DNA of 15,730 bases from Chloroflexi bacterium 13_1_40CM_68_21 (GCA_001917735.1 MNEO01000088.1:1-15730), one strand, 5' to 3'; counted from the stretch's first letter, positions 7,921 through 15,309 are shown. Notes: generated by a model from the sequence alone, not told the origin. Numbers and translations are program-made.

Positions 7921-8455
7921 CCGCGGCCTTGGCGTTGGTCTCGGCCTTCGTCTCGGCCTTCGTCTCGGCCTTCGTCTCGGCCTTCGTCTCGGCCTTCGTC
8001 TCGGCCTTCTTGTCCAATGCGCGCCTGCCGGGCAGCGCAAGGCGGCGGCGTGGCTTCGCCGCTTCCGCGGTGGCGACGCCCTTCTCGGCGGGCTTTTCGG
8101 GGGCGGGAACGAGCTCGAGCAGCATCTGGGGCGCGGCGTCGCCGACGCGGCGCGAGATCCGCGTCAGCCGGACGTAGCCGGAGCCGCGATCGGGCCAGCG
8201 CCCGGCGAGATCGTTGAAGACCTTCTCGACGATGACCGGCTCCGGAAGCCACGCCAGCGCGCGCCGACGGGCGACGAGGGATCCGTCCTTTCCCAGGTTG
8301 ATCATCCGGTCGATGAAGAGACGCACCTCTTTGGCCTTCGCCTCGGTGGTCTTCACGCGCTCGTAGCGCAGGACCGAAAGCGACAGGTTGCGGAGCATCG
8401 ACCGGCGGTGGCCGGTCCGGCGCCCGAACTTCCGCTGGTGGACCTGATGCGGCAT
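7921..8455 (-). CDS. rplQ: Large ribosomal subunit protein bL17 with repetitive C-terminal tail, no stop codon before truA
   Basis: L17 is a 50S protein near the peptide exit tunnel. Residues 1-116 are a normal L17 (HQRKFGRRTGHRRSMLRNL, then TTEAKAKEVRLFIDRMINLGK, then GSGYVRLTRISRRVGDAAPQMLLEL), which is the whole usual length. After that come a Lys/Ala/Glu-rich extension and six four-residue units, AETK five times and AETN once, then NAKAA. The frame should then stop but does not. It remains open through the whole of truA to a stop at 7232-7234, and that continuation is Arg/Gly-rich out-of-frame sequence with no protein character. I therefore end the feature where TruA homology begins. The ATG overlaps the rpoA stop by one base (TAATG). 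The core identification is certain, but the true 3' end is unknown. Confidence 0.85.
7934..8005 (-). repeat. 12-bp tandem repeat, six copies, in the rplQ tail
   Basis: On the minus strand the unit GCCGAGACGAAG is repeated five times perfectly (7946-8005), followed by a sixth copy with two changes (GCCGAGACCAAC, 7934-7945). Because the unit is 12 bases it keeps frame and encodes AETK in the L17 frame. In the truA frame it reads as Arg/Pro repeats. Perfect copy identity points to recent slippage expansion and to a place where short-read assembly can go wrong. The anomalous rplQ/truA junction lies 13 bases beyond the last copy. Confidence 0.97.
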
Positions 8456-9468
8456 TAGCTCTGGCTCTCCTCGCCCTCGCTGATGCTGGTCTCCTCTTCG
8501 GGCGGGGCTTCCTCGACGGCGGTCTCGTCGCGGACGGGCGGCTCGATCAGCCCCCGCGCCGCAAGACGCTCCTTGATCTCGTCGAGCGACTTCTTGCCGA
8601 AGTTCCGCATGCGCAGGAGCTCGTCGTCCGGCGTCTGCAGTAGCTGCCCGACTTTGGTGATGCCGTGCCGCTTCAGCGAGTTGAAGGCGCGCTGCGGCAG
8701 GTCGAGGTCCTCGATCGGCATGTCCGCGATCGCGGCCGGGAGAGCCGAGCCGTTCGTACGCTCCGGCTGGGCGAGCGCGGTCTGCGACCGCGTGAGGCCG
8801 GCGAAGAGCGAGAACTGCTGGACGAGGATCTGCGAGCCCTGGGCGACGGCGTCGTCCGGAGTGGTCGTGCCATCGGTCCACACCTCGAGGATCAGGCGGT
8901 CATAGTTCGTCACCTGACCGACGCGGGTGCTCTCGACGGCGAAGTTCACCTTGCGCACCGGGCTGTACAGGGCGTCGATCGGGATGACCCCGATCGGAAG
9001 GCCCTCGCGCCGGTCGGCCGAGTGGAATCCGCGCCCGGTCTCGACGGTGAGCTCGAGCCACAGCGAGGCGTCAGGTTCGAGCGTCGCGATCTTCGCGTCG
9101 GGGTTCACGATCTCGATCTCGCTCGTGGTCATGATGTCGGCCGCGGTCGCGTCGCCCGGTCCGGTCTTCTCGAGCGTGAGGGTGACCGGCTCGTTCGCGA
9201 ATGAGCGGAGACGGATCTGCTTCAGGTTGAGGACGATCTGGACCACGTCCTCCTTCACGCCGGGGATCGTGGAGAACTCGTGAGCTACGCCGCGAACGCG
9301 GGCGGCGGTGATCGCCGCACCGGGGAGCGAGGACAGCAGCACGCGACGGAGCGAGTTCCCAAGCGTGGTGCCGTAGCCGGGCGGAAGCGGCTCGCACGCG
9401 AACTTCGCGTAGCGGTCGTCACCTTCGATGCGTTCGATCTTGGGGTAGTCAAGCTCGACAAGGGTCAT
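8455..9468 (-). CDS. rpoA: DNA-directed RNA polymerase subunit alpha
   Basis: RpoA nucleates RNA polymerase assembly through its N-terminal domain and binds promoter UP elements and activators through its C-terminal domain. The 337-residue protein has the dimerisation/assembly block GYGTTLGNSLRRVLLSSLPG followed by AHEFSTIPGVKEDVVQIVLNLK, then the insert domain. The C-terminal domain is at about residues 245-306, with LPQRAFNSLKRHGI carrying the Arg and Asn equivalent to the DNA-contacting pair, and NFGKKSLDEIKERLAARGL. An acidic tail of about 30 residues follows. The ATG lies 27 bases after rpsD with an AGGAAGG upstream, and the stop overlaps rplQ. Context rpsD-rpoA-rplQ is canonical. Confidence 0.98.
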   Translation of the reverse strand: MTLVELDYPKIERIEGDDRYAKFACEPLPPGYGTTLGNSLRRVLLSSLPGAAITAARVRGVAHEFSTIPGVKEDVVQIVLNLKQIRLRSFANEPVTLTLEKTGPGDATAADIMTTSEIEIVNPDAKIATLEPDASLWLELTVETGRGFHSADRREGLPIGVIPIDALYSPVRKVNFAVESTRVGQVTNYDRLILEVWTDGTTTPDDAVAQGSQILVQQFSLFAGLTRSQTALAQPERTNGSALPAAIADMPIEDLDLPQRAFNSLKRHGITKVGQLLQTPDDELLRMRNFGKKSLDEIKERLAARGLIEPPVRDETAVEEAPPEEETSISEGEESQS

Positions 9469-9495
9469 GGGCTTCGGTTTCCTTCCTGCGCGGGG

Positions 9496-10119
9496 CTAGC
9501 GCGAATAGTGCTCAACGATGAGCTGGGTGTTGACCTGAGCTTCGATCTGCTCGCGACTCGGGAGTGCGAGCACCTTGGCGGTGTACGCGTCGGGATCGAC
9601 CTCGAGCCAGCCGGGGCGGGTCTGCGTCTTCGCCCAGGCGGTCATCTCCTTGAAGTAGTTCGATGAGCGGCTCGACTCCCTAACGGCGAGCGCGTCGCCG
9701 GCCTGCACCGAGTAGCTCGGGGTCTTGGTCACGCGTCCGTTCACGGTGATGTGGCCGTGGCTGACAAGCTGCCGTGCCTGCGAACGCGACTTGGCGAAGC
9801 CGGATCGGTACACGGTGTTGTCGAGACGCCTCTCGAGATTGATGAGCAGGGTCTCGCCGGTGGCGCCGGTCACCTCGGCGGCGCGCTCGAACGTGTTCTT
9901 CATCTGGCGCTCGAGGACGCCGTACATCCGTCGCGCCTTCTGCTTCTCGCGAAGCTGCAGCGCGAAGTCGGAGACCTTGCGCCTGCGCTGCTGATGCATG
10001 CCCGGCGGAGAGGACCGCTTCTCGAAGGTGCACTTCGTGAAGCACTTCTCACCCTTGAGGAACAGCTTCATCCCCTCGCGGCGGCAGATGCGACACACAG
10101 GGCCGGTATATCTAGCCAT
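9496..10119 (-). CDS. rpsD: Small ribosomal subunit protein uS4, zinc-binding form
   Basis: S4 is a primary 16S-binding protein of the 30S body. I chose the ATG at 10119 ([16 protein letters not shown]), which overlaps the rpsK stop by one base (TGATG). The frame is open further upstream but that part only shadows rpsK. The 207-residue product has four cysteines at 9, 12, 26 and 30 (CX2C-X13-CX3C), the zinc-ribbon C+ form of S4. The S4 RNA-binding domain follows, with LERRLDNTVYRSGFAKSRSQ, ARQLVSHGHITVNG and the C-terminal NTQLIVEHYSR. In many bacteria S4 regulates the alpha operon translationally. I do not see enough leader here to claim that. Confidence 0.98.
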   Translation of the reverse strand: MARYTGPVCRICRREGMKLFLKGEKCFTKCTFEKRSSPPGMHQQRRRKVSDFALQLREKQKARRMYGVLERQMKNTFERAAEVTGATGETLLINLERRLDNTVYRSGFAKSRSQARQLVSHGHITVNGRVTKTPSYSVQAGDALAVRESSRSSNYFKEMTAWAKTQTRPGWLEVDPDAYTAKVLALPSREQIEAQVNTQLIVEHYSR

Positions 10120-10607
10120 CAGACGCGCCTCCGCTTCGGGGGCCGGCAGCCGTTGTGTGGGATCGGGGTGACGTCGGTGATGGCGGTCACCTCGAGGCCG
10201 GTCGCCTCGAGGGCGCGGATCGCAGCCTCGCGTCCGGCTCCCGGGCCGCGGACGAAGACCTCGACGGTCTTGAGCCCGAGGTCGAGCGCCTTGCGCGCCG
10301 CGTTCTCCGCGGCGACCTGCGCCGCGTACGGGGTGCTCTTGCGTGACCCCTTCCAGCCCGACGAGCCGGCCGACGACCACGCGATGACGTTCCCCGCGGG
10401 GTCGGTGAGCGAGATGATCGTGTTGTTGAACGAGGCCTTCACATGTGCGGCGCCGCGCGGGACGACACGCTTCTCGCGGCGACGGCGCGGCGCGGCCTTC
10501 GGCTCGGCGGCGGCCGCGCCCTGCGCTTCCGCCTCCGCCTTCTCCCCTTTGGGAGGACGCTCGGGCTTCTCTTGTTTCTCCTGCTTTTCCGGCTTGGTCT
10601 CGGCCAT
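10119..10607 (-). CDS. rpsK: Small ribosomal subunit protein uS11 with charged N-terminal extension
   Basis: S11 forms part of the 30S platform near the mRNA exit. The conserved body runs from about residue 45 ([21 protein letters not shown]) through [14 protein letters not shown] to the RNA-contacting C-terminus [15 protein letters not shown]. The 162-residue length is about 30 more than typical, because of an N-terminal stretch rich in Lys, Glu, Pro and Ala ([20 protein letters not shown]), probably disordered. The ATG overlaps the rpsM stop (TAATG). There is no later in-frame ATG before the conserved body, so the extension is probably real. Confidence 0.97.
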   Translation of the reverse strand: MAETKPEKQEKQEKPERPPKGEKAEAEAQGAAAAEPKAAPRRRREKRVVPRGAAHVKASFNNTIISLTDPAGNVIAWSSAGSSGWKGSRKSTPYAAQVAAENAARKALDLGLKTVEVFVRGPGAGREAAIRALEATGLEVTAITDVTPIPHNGCRPPKRRRV

Positions 10608-10990
10608 TAGGTCTTTGCCACCGCCTTCTTCCTTCCGGCCACCGTCTTGCGCTGGCCGCGCCGCGTACGCGCGTTCGTGCGCGTGCGCTGGCCACGGACC
10701 GGCAGGTTGCGCCGGTGTCGAAGACCGCGGTAGCTGCCGATCTCCTGGAGACGCTTGATGTTCAACGCGATCTCGCGTCGCAGATCGCCTTCCACCGTGT
10801 AACCGCGATCGATGACCTCACGGATCTTCGCGACCTGCGGCTCGGTGAGGTCGCGCACCCTCGTGCCAGCGTCGACGCGCGCCTGCTCGAGCACCTGGCG
10901 CGCGGTCGTCTCGCCGATGCCGAAGATGTAGCGCAGCGACACGTCGACGCGCTTTTCGCGCGGGATGTCGACGCCAGCGATCCGGGCCAT
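10607..10990 (-). CDS. rpsM: Small ribosomal subunit protein uS13
   Basis: S13 sits in the 30S head and bridges to the 50S and the P-site tRNA. The 127-residue product shows [20 protein letters not shown], the helix-two-turn-helix [30 protein letters not shown] with RTNARTRRG, and the basic tail GRKKAVAKT. It starts with ATG six bases after rpmJ, and its stop overlaps the rpsK start. Length and motifs match the family closely. Confidence 0.98.
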   Translation of the reverse strand: MARIAGVDIPREKRVDVSLRYIFGIGETTARQVLEQARVDAGTRVRDLTEPQVAKIREVIDRGYTVEGDLRREIALNIKRLQEIGSYRGLRHRRNLPVRGQRTRTNARTRRGQRKTVAGRKKAVAKT

Positions 10991-10996
10991 ACGCTG

Positions 10997-11110
10997 TTAT
11001 CCCTGCCGCTGCTTGTGCTTCGGCTCGGAGCAGATCACGAGGATCTGCCGCTCGCGCCGAATGATCTTGCACTTGTCGCAACGCTTCTTGACCGATGCGC
11101 GGACCTTCAC
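10997..11110 (-). CDS. rpmJ: Large ribosomal subunit protein bL36 (37 aa)
   Basis: Translating from the GTG at 11110 gives 37 residues beginning [19 protein letters not shown] and ending [11 protein letters not shown], an exact-length L36. The zinc ligands of the C+ form, CDKC, C and H (C11, C14, C27 and H32), are in place. The GTG overlaps the infA stop by one base (TAGTG). L36 binds 23S rRNA late in 50S assembly. The infA-rpmJ-rpsM order is standard for this operon. Confidence 0.97.
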   Translation of the reverse strand: MKVRASVKKRCDKCKIIRRERQILVICSEPKHKQRQG

Positions 11111-11343
11111 TAATACCTCACTCGCCTGGTAATGCGTCCTCGTTTCAAGTCGTACGGCGACAGCTCCACTAGAACCTTGTCGCCCGGCACGACCCGGATG
11201 AAGTTCATCCGCATCTTGCCGCTGATGTGCGCGAGCACCGCGTGGCCGTTCTGAAGCTCGACCTTGAACATCGCGTTCGGAAGGGCTTCGGAAACCGTCC
11301 CTTCCACTTCGATGACTTCTTTGTTGCTCGGCTTGCTCGCCAA
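11110..11343 (-). CDS. infA: Translation initiation factor IF-1
   Basis: IF-1 is an S1/OB-fold protein that occupies the 30S A site during initiation. The 77-residue product contains [39 protein letters not shown], and [19 protein letters not shown], essentially the whole family signature. The TTG start at 11343 gives [15 protein letters not shown], about the right N-terminus, with a clear GGAG five bases upstream. It is the first gene after the best promoter candidate in the window and probably heads the infA-rpmJ-rpsM-rpsK-rpsD-rpoA-rplQ unit. Confidence 0.97.
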   Translation of the reverse strand: MASKPSNKEVIEVEGTVSEALPNAMFKVELQNGHAVLAHISGKMRMNFIRVVPGDKVLVELSPYDLKRGRITRRVRY

Positions 11344-11393
11344 TTACGCTCCAGACACAGGCTTACCCGCGGCATCTGCCCACGGGAACCAAA

Positions 11394-11423
11394 AGTGTAC
11401 CAAGACCGGCCACTCTCCGGCAA
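11394..11423 (-). promoter_or_regulatory. Candidate sigma-70-type promoter upstream of infA
   Basis: The map-infA gap carries, on the minus strand, TTGCCG (11418-11423) and TACACT (11394-11399) separated by 18 bases. Each hexamer matches four of six consensus positions, and the TACACT is followed by a run of T. This is the longest non-coding gap in the window and the local sequence is less GC-rich than its surroundings. A promoter here would let the infA-to-rplQ genes be expressed apart from the upstream spc genes. The call is by eye only and high-GC promoters are degenerate. Confidence 0.5.
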
Positions 11424-11429
11424 GACGCT

Positions 11430-12239
11430 TCATGCGGCGACCGCCGCGCCCTCTCCGGGCACCGTCAGGATGACCGGTCCGGCGGCCGTACAGGCAAGGG
11501 TGTGCTCGAAATGCGCCGAGAGGCTGCGATCGGCGGTTACGACCGTCCACTGGTCCTCGAGCGTCCGCGTCGCCGGGCCACCGATGTTGACCATCGGCTC
11601 GATCGCGATGCAGAGCCCCTCGCTGATCGGCGGGTTGGGGTGTCCGCGGGCCGGCTTGTAGTTGGGCACCTGCGGCTCTTCATGCATCGCCCGGCCGATC
11701 CCGTGGCCGACGTAGTTCTGCACGACGCTGTAGCCCTGGGCACGCACGAACTCCTCGATCGCGGCGCCGATGTCCCCGATCCGTCCGCCGACCTGGGCCT
11801 TGGCGATCCCGATGCGCAGCGCCTCCTCGGTCACGCGGATGAGGCGATCGGCCTCGGGCGACACCCTGCCGACCGGGAGAGTGATCGCGGCGTCCGCGTG
11901 CCAGCCGTCGATGATCGCCCCGGCGTCGATGCCCACGATGTCGCCTTCGCGCAGCTTCCGCTTCGGTGAGGGGATGCCGTGGACGATCTCCTCGTTGATC
12001 GAGGTGCAGATCGTCCGCGGGAATCCCGGCGGCACCTCACGCTTGATCGGGTGGCCGTAATAGCCGAAGAACGAGCTCGTCGCGTTCGCCTTCCGAAGTA
12101 CCTCGGCGGCGATGCGATCGAGCTCCGCCGTCGTGATCCCCGGCCGTACGGCGGCGCGGCACGCGTCGAGCATCGCAGCGACGACCCGTCCGGCCTCGCG
12201 CATCTGCGCCAGCTGCGCGGGCGTCTTCAGCGTGATCAA
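11430..12239 (-). CDS. map: Methionine aminopeptidase, type I
   Basis: This enzyme removes the initiator methionine from nascent proteins at the ribosome. All metal and substrate residues of the pita-bread fold are present in order: His87 (EEIVHGIP), Asp105 (GIDAG), Asp116 (HADAAIT), His179 (VGHGIGRAMHEEP), Glu214 (AIEPMV) and Glu245 (FEHTLA). The 269-residue length is slightly long through a short Ala/Gly tail. The start is a TTG at 12239 that overlaps the adk stop by four bases (TTGA). It has a GAGG seven bases upstream and gives MITLKTPAQLAQMREAGRV, which fits the family N-terminus exactly. There is no N-terminal zinc-finger extension. Confidence 0.97.
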   Translation of the reverse strand: MITLKTPAQLAQMREAGRVVAAMLDACRAAVRPGITTAELDRIAAEVLRKANATSSFFGYYGHPIKREVPPGFPRTICTSINEEIVHGIPSPKRKLREGDIVGIDAGAIIDGWHADAAITLPVGRVSPEADRLIRVTEEALRIGIAKAQVGGRIGDIGAAIEEFVRAQGYSVVQNYVGHGIGRAMHEEPQVPNYKPARGHPNPPISEGLCIAIEPMVNIGGPATRTLEDQWTVVTADRSLSAHFEHTLACTAAGPVILTVPGEGAAVAA

Positions 12240-12874
12240 TCGACGGCCTCGCGGAGCCGCCGCGTCACCTCGTCAACCGTGCCGACGCCGTTGACGCGCT
12301 TCACGAGGCCGCGGTCGTCGTAATACGCGATGACCGGGCTCGTCTCACCGTGGTAGACGTCCAGCCGCCTCGCGATCACTTCGGGCGTGTCATCGGTGCG
12401 CGCTTCGGTGATGGCGCGACTGGACAGCCGCGCGAGGAGCTCCTCGCGCGGGGCGTCGAGCAGCAGCACCGCGTCGACCCGCCGGCCGAGCTCCTCCAGG
12501 AGACGGTCGAGCGCTTCGGCCTGCGCGACCGTGCGGGGGAAGCCGTCGAACAGGACTCGCGTCGCGGGCGAGATGGCGCCTAGCCGCTCGCGGACCACTC
12601 CGACGGTCACATCGTCCGGCACGTAGTGGCCCTGGTCGAGATAAGTCTTCACGCGCCGCCCGAGCTCGGTCTGGCGGCGAATGTGGTCACGGAAGAGCTC
12701 GCCGGTGGAGAGCTGTACCCAGCCGTTCTGCTGGGCGAGCGCCTTCGCCTGCGTGCCCTTCCCCACCCCGGGTGGACCCATGACGATGAGATCGCCCGCG
12801 CTCAACCGCGCGACTCCCGTGGCGGAGAGGGTCTCAAGGCTGGTTTCGTCGCTCGTCGCTCGGCCATCTGCCAC
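12236..12874 (-). CDS. adk: Adenylate kinase, short-lid type, start uncertain
   Basis: Adk interconverts ATP, AMP and ADP in the cytoplasm. The P-loop GPPGVGKGTQA is followed by STGELFRDHI (AMP binding), VLFDGFPRT, and ARTDDTPEVIARRLDVYH. The lid between SSRAITEA and RTDD is very short, so this is the short form without the zinc-finger-like lid, as in Actinobacteria. From the GTG at 12874, which overlaps the secY stop by one base, the protein is 212 residues with a 26-residue Ser/Thr-rich extension before DLIVMGPPG. A TTG at 12805 with GGGAG eight bases upstream would give a 189-residue protein (MSAGDLIVMGPPG) of normal length. I give the longer form because of the tight junction, but either is possible. 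Confidence 0.93.
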   Translation of the reverse strand: MADGRATSDETSLETLSATGVARLSAGDLIVMGPPGVGKGTQAKALAQQNGWVQLSTGELFRDHIRRQTELGRRVKTYLDQGHYVPDDVTVGVVRERLGAISPATRVLFDGFPRTVAQAEALDRLLEELGRRVDAVLLLDAPREELLARLSSRAITEARTDDTPEVIARRLDVYHGETSPVIAYYDDRGLVKRVNGVGTVDEVTRRLREAVD

Positions 12875-14157
12875 TAACGGATGAACCCCTCGTAGCTCCG
12901 CTGGAGCAGCTGCGCCTCGAGTTGCTTCATGGTCTCGACCACCACGCCGACGACGATGAGGATGCTCGTCCCGCCCAGACGCAAGGTCTGGACGCCGGTG
13001 ATGTCCCCGACGAGCGTTGGCATGACCGCGACGATCCCGAGGAAAAGCGCGCCGGCGATCGTGATCCGCGTCACCACCCGCGAGAGGAACTCGGCGGTCG
13101 GGCGGCCGGGCCGGATACCGGGAATGAAGCCGCCGTAGCGCTTGATGTTGTCGGCGACATCGTTCGGGATGAAGGTGAACGCCGTGTAGAAGAACGTGAA
13201 GGCGACGACGAGCACGAAGTAGGTGAAGTTATAGAAGATCGGGTTCTGGAAGAAGGCCACGATCCCCGTCGCCACGTCACGGATCAGCTGCGTTTCGCTC
13301 GTGGTGAAGTACTGCGCGATCTGGCTCGGCAGCAAGAGGATCGAGATCGCGAAGATGATCGGGATGACGCCCGCGCTGTTGACGCGCAGGGGAATGTGGG
13401 TGCTTCCACCCGAGTACATCCGGGTCCCGCGCACGCGCTTGGCGTACTGGACCGGGATCCGCCGCTGGCCCTCCTGGATGAAGATGATCGCCGCGATCAC
13501 GAGCACCGAGATGACCGCGATCGAGGCGAGCGCGAGGAAGTTCTGCTGGACCTGGAGGGTCTGCTCGATGGTGTTCGGCAGCCGGCCGACGATGCCAGCG
13601 AAGATGATGAAGCTGATCCCGTTACCGATGCCGCGCTCGCTGATCAGCTCACCAAGCCACATGAGGATGATCGTGCCGGCGGTGAGCGACGCGAGGATCG
13701 ACAGCGTTACCGTCACATTGGACGGCCCGAAGGCGTTCAGCACGCCCTGACGCTGCATGAAGACGGCGACGCCGATGCCCTGAAGGAGCGCGAGCGGCAC
13801 GGTCAGGATCCGGGTGTACTGGTTGATGCGGTTGCGCCCGTATTCGCCCTCTTTCGAAAGCCGCTCGAGCGCCGGGATCGTCTGATTGAGCAGGGTCATG
13901 ATGATCGAGGCGTTGATGTACGGGTTCACCCCGAGCGCGACGATCGAGAAGCGCGCCAGCCCACCGCCGGAGAAGAGGTCCAGTAAGTTGATGAGCTGGT
14001 TGTTCTGGAGGAGCGCGTTCAGCTGGTCCTGGTTCACACCGGGCAGCGGGACGTGCGCGAGGAACCTGAACACCAGGATCATCCCGAGCGTGAAGAGGAT
14101 CTTGTTCCGCAGGTCGGGCGTGCGTAGCGAGTCGATGAGTGCGGTGAACATGCCCAT
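12874..14157 (-). CDS. secY: Preprotein translocase subunit SecY
   Basis: SecY is the channel of the general secretion pathway in the cytoplasmic membrane. The 427-residue product has the usual ten hydrophobic segments, beginning with KILFTLGMILVFRFLAHVPLPG. It carries GVNPYINASIIMTLL in TM2, GEYGRNRINQYTRILTVPLAL entering TM3, and the ribosome- and SecA-binding cytoplasmic loop DNIKRYGGFIPGIRPGRPT. It ends with VVVETMKQLEAQLLQRSYEGFIR. The ATG is five bases after rplO, and a second in-frame ATG two codons later is an equally good start. The stop overlaps the adk GTG. Position between rplO and adk is canonical. Confidence 0.98.
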   Translation of the reverse strand: MGMFTALIDSLRTPDLRNKILFTLGMILVFRFLAHVPLPGVNQDQLNALLQNNQLINLLDLFSGGGLARFSIVALGVNPYINASIIMTLLNQTIPALERLSKEGEYGRNRINQYTRILTVPLALLQGIGVAVFMQRQGVLNAFGPSNVTVTLSILASLTAGTIILMWLGELISERGIGNGISFIIFAGIVGRLPNTIEQTLQVQQNFLALASIAVISVLVIAAIIFIQEGQRRIPVQYAKRVRGTRMYSGGSTHIPLRVNSAGVIPIIFAISILLLPSQIAQYFTTSETQLIRDVATGIVAFFQNPIFYNFTYFVLVVAFTFFYTAFTFIPNDVADNIKRYGGFIPGIRPGRPTAEFLSRVVTRITIAGALFLGIVAVMPTLVGDITGVQTLRLGGTSILIVVGVVVETMKQLEAQLLQRSYEGFIR

Positions 14158-14162
14158 CTGCG

Positions 14163-14612
14163 CTATTTCGTCGCGATGATCACGATGGAGCCGCCGGCGG
14201 ACTCGATCTTCTGGCGTGCCGTGGCGGAGACCGAATGCGCATGCACCTCGAGCTTCGAGCTGATCGCACCGTCACCGAGCACTTTGATGCGAGCCTCCTT
14301 GTCGATGAGGCCTTTCGCGGCGAGCGTGTCGGGGGAGACCTTGCCCTCTGCCGCATAGTTCGCGAGCGTTCCGACGTTCACCGCGACGAAGCTCTTGCGG
14401 AAGCGGTTCTTGAATCCGCGCAGCTTGGGGACGCGCATGTGCAACGGCGTCTGCCCACCTTCGAACCACCCGGGGAGGCCCGGGCCGGTACGGGCGAGTT
14501 GACCCTTGGTCCCGCGTCCCGCGGTCTTGCCCTGACCCTGAGAGGTGCCCCGTCCCAAGCGACGGCGTGGCTTACGCGACCCGACAGGACGGCCGACCTG
14601 GTGCTCGCGCAT
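14163..14612 (-). CDS. rplO: Large ribosomal subunit protein uL15
   Basis: L15 is a central 50S assembly protein. The 149-residue product has the glycine-rich N-terminal arm GSRKPRRRLGRGTSQGQGKT, AGRGTKGQLARTG, and the globular C-terminus with ARIKVLGDGAISSKLEVHAH and ESAGGSIVII. The ATG shares one base with the rpmD stop (TGATG). Length and motif order are ordinary. Confidence 0.98.
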   Translation of the reverse strand: MREHQVGRPVGSRKPRRRLGRGTSQGQGKTAGRGTKGQLARTGPGLPGWFEGGQTPLHMRVPKLRGFKNRFRKSFVAVNVGTLANYAAEGKVSPDTLAAKGLIDKEARIKVLGDGAISSKLEVHAHSVSATARQKIESAGGSIVIIATK

Positions 14613-14803
14613 CAGCGCTCCGCCTTCCGGTCGGTCACGATCACCAGATGGGCGACGCGCCGGAGCATCCCGCGCACCGTTGGCGAATCCTCGTGCGAGA
14701 CGATCTGGCCGGTACGACGCAGCCCGAGCGCGGAGAGAGTGCGCCGCGCGCCTTCCTTCTCGCCGATCGAGCTTCGGTTCTGCCGGATCTCGAGCCGCGT
14801 CAC
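14612..14803 (-). CDS. rpmD: Large ribosomal subunit protein uL30
   Basis: The 63-residue protein matches L30 in size and pattern: a first strand [14 protein letters not shown], a helix with [14 protein letters not shown], and the segment [17 protein letters not shown]. The start is a GTG that overlaps the rpsE stop by four bases (GTGA), and the stop shares a base with rplO. L30 is present between rpsE and rplO as in most bacteria with the full spc operon. Confidence 0.96.
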   Translation of the reverse strand: MTRLEIRQNRSSIGEKEGARRTLSALGLRRTGQIVSHEDSPTVRGMLRRVAHLVIVTDRKAER

Positions 14804-15309
14804 GAGGGCGCTCCTGCGGGCTCGCGCTGCGGCAGGCCGCGCATCTGACGGACCGATTCCACCGAGCGCAGCTGCCCGAGCGCTTTCATGGTCGCTCTGA
14901 CGACATTGACCGGGTTGGTGCTGCCGAGCGACTTCGAGAGGATGTCGCTGATGCCGGCGGACTCGACCACCGCGCGGACCGAACCGCCCGCGATGACACC
15001 TGTGCCCTTCGAGGCGGGCCGCAGGATCACCTTCGCCGCCCCGAAATCGGCTTCCACTCGGTGCGGGATGGTGCGGTCGACCAGGGGCACGAGCATGACG
15101 TGCTTCTTGGCGTCCTCGCGGCCCTTCGTGATCGCACCCGGAACCTCGTCGGCCTTGCCGAGCCCGGCGCCGACGTGACCGCGGCCATCGCCGACGACGA
15201 CGATCGCGGAGAACGAGAAGCGCCGCCCACCCTTCACGACCTTGGACACGCGGTTGATCTGCACCACGCGCTCCGTCAGCTCCAAACGATTCGGGTCTAT
15301 ACGAGCCAC
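14800..15309 (-). CDS. rpsE: Small ribosomal subunit protein uS5
   Basis: S5 helps maintain decoding accuracy and the mRNA entry tunnel of the 30S subunit. The 169-residue product shows [40 protein letters not shown], and the C-terminal domain [19 protein letters not shown] with [20 protein letters not shown]. The GTG start abuts the rplR stop directly, with a GAGG about seven bases upstream. The stop overlaps rpmD. No deviation from the family is evident. Confidence 0.98.
   Translation of the reverse strand: MARIDPNRLELTERVVQINRVSKVVKGGRRFSFSAIVVVGDGRGHVGAGLGKADEVPGAITKGREDAKKHVMLVPLVDRTIPHRVEADFGAAKVILRPASKGTGVIAGGSVRAVVESAGISDILSKSLGSTNPVNVVRATMKALGQLRSVESVRQMRGLPQREPAGAPS

Noticed and set aside
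7921..8040. Arg/Pro-repeat N-terminus for TruA starting at the TTG at 8040
   Set aside because: It is the shifted reading of the AETK repeat of L17 and bears no resemblance to any TruA N-terminus. I treat it as an artefact of the junction.
10120..10695. Upstream extension of the rpsD frame giving a 399-residue protein
   Set aside because: The extension overlaps rpsK and the rpsM end out of frame and is Arg/Gly-rich noise. The ATG at 10119 gives the exact S4 N-terminus.
12922..13986. Long plus-strand open frame (354 codons) opposite secY
   Set aside because: It is antisense to a clear secY. The product is a repetitive Asp/Arg/Glu-rich string typical of the reverse of membrane-protein codons in GC-rich DNA.
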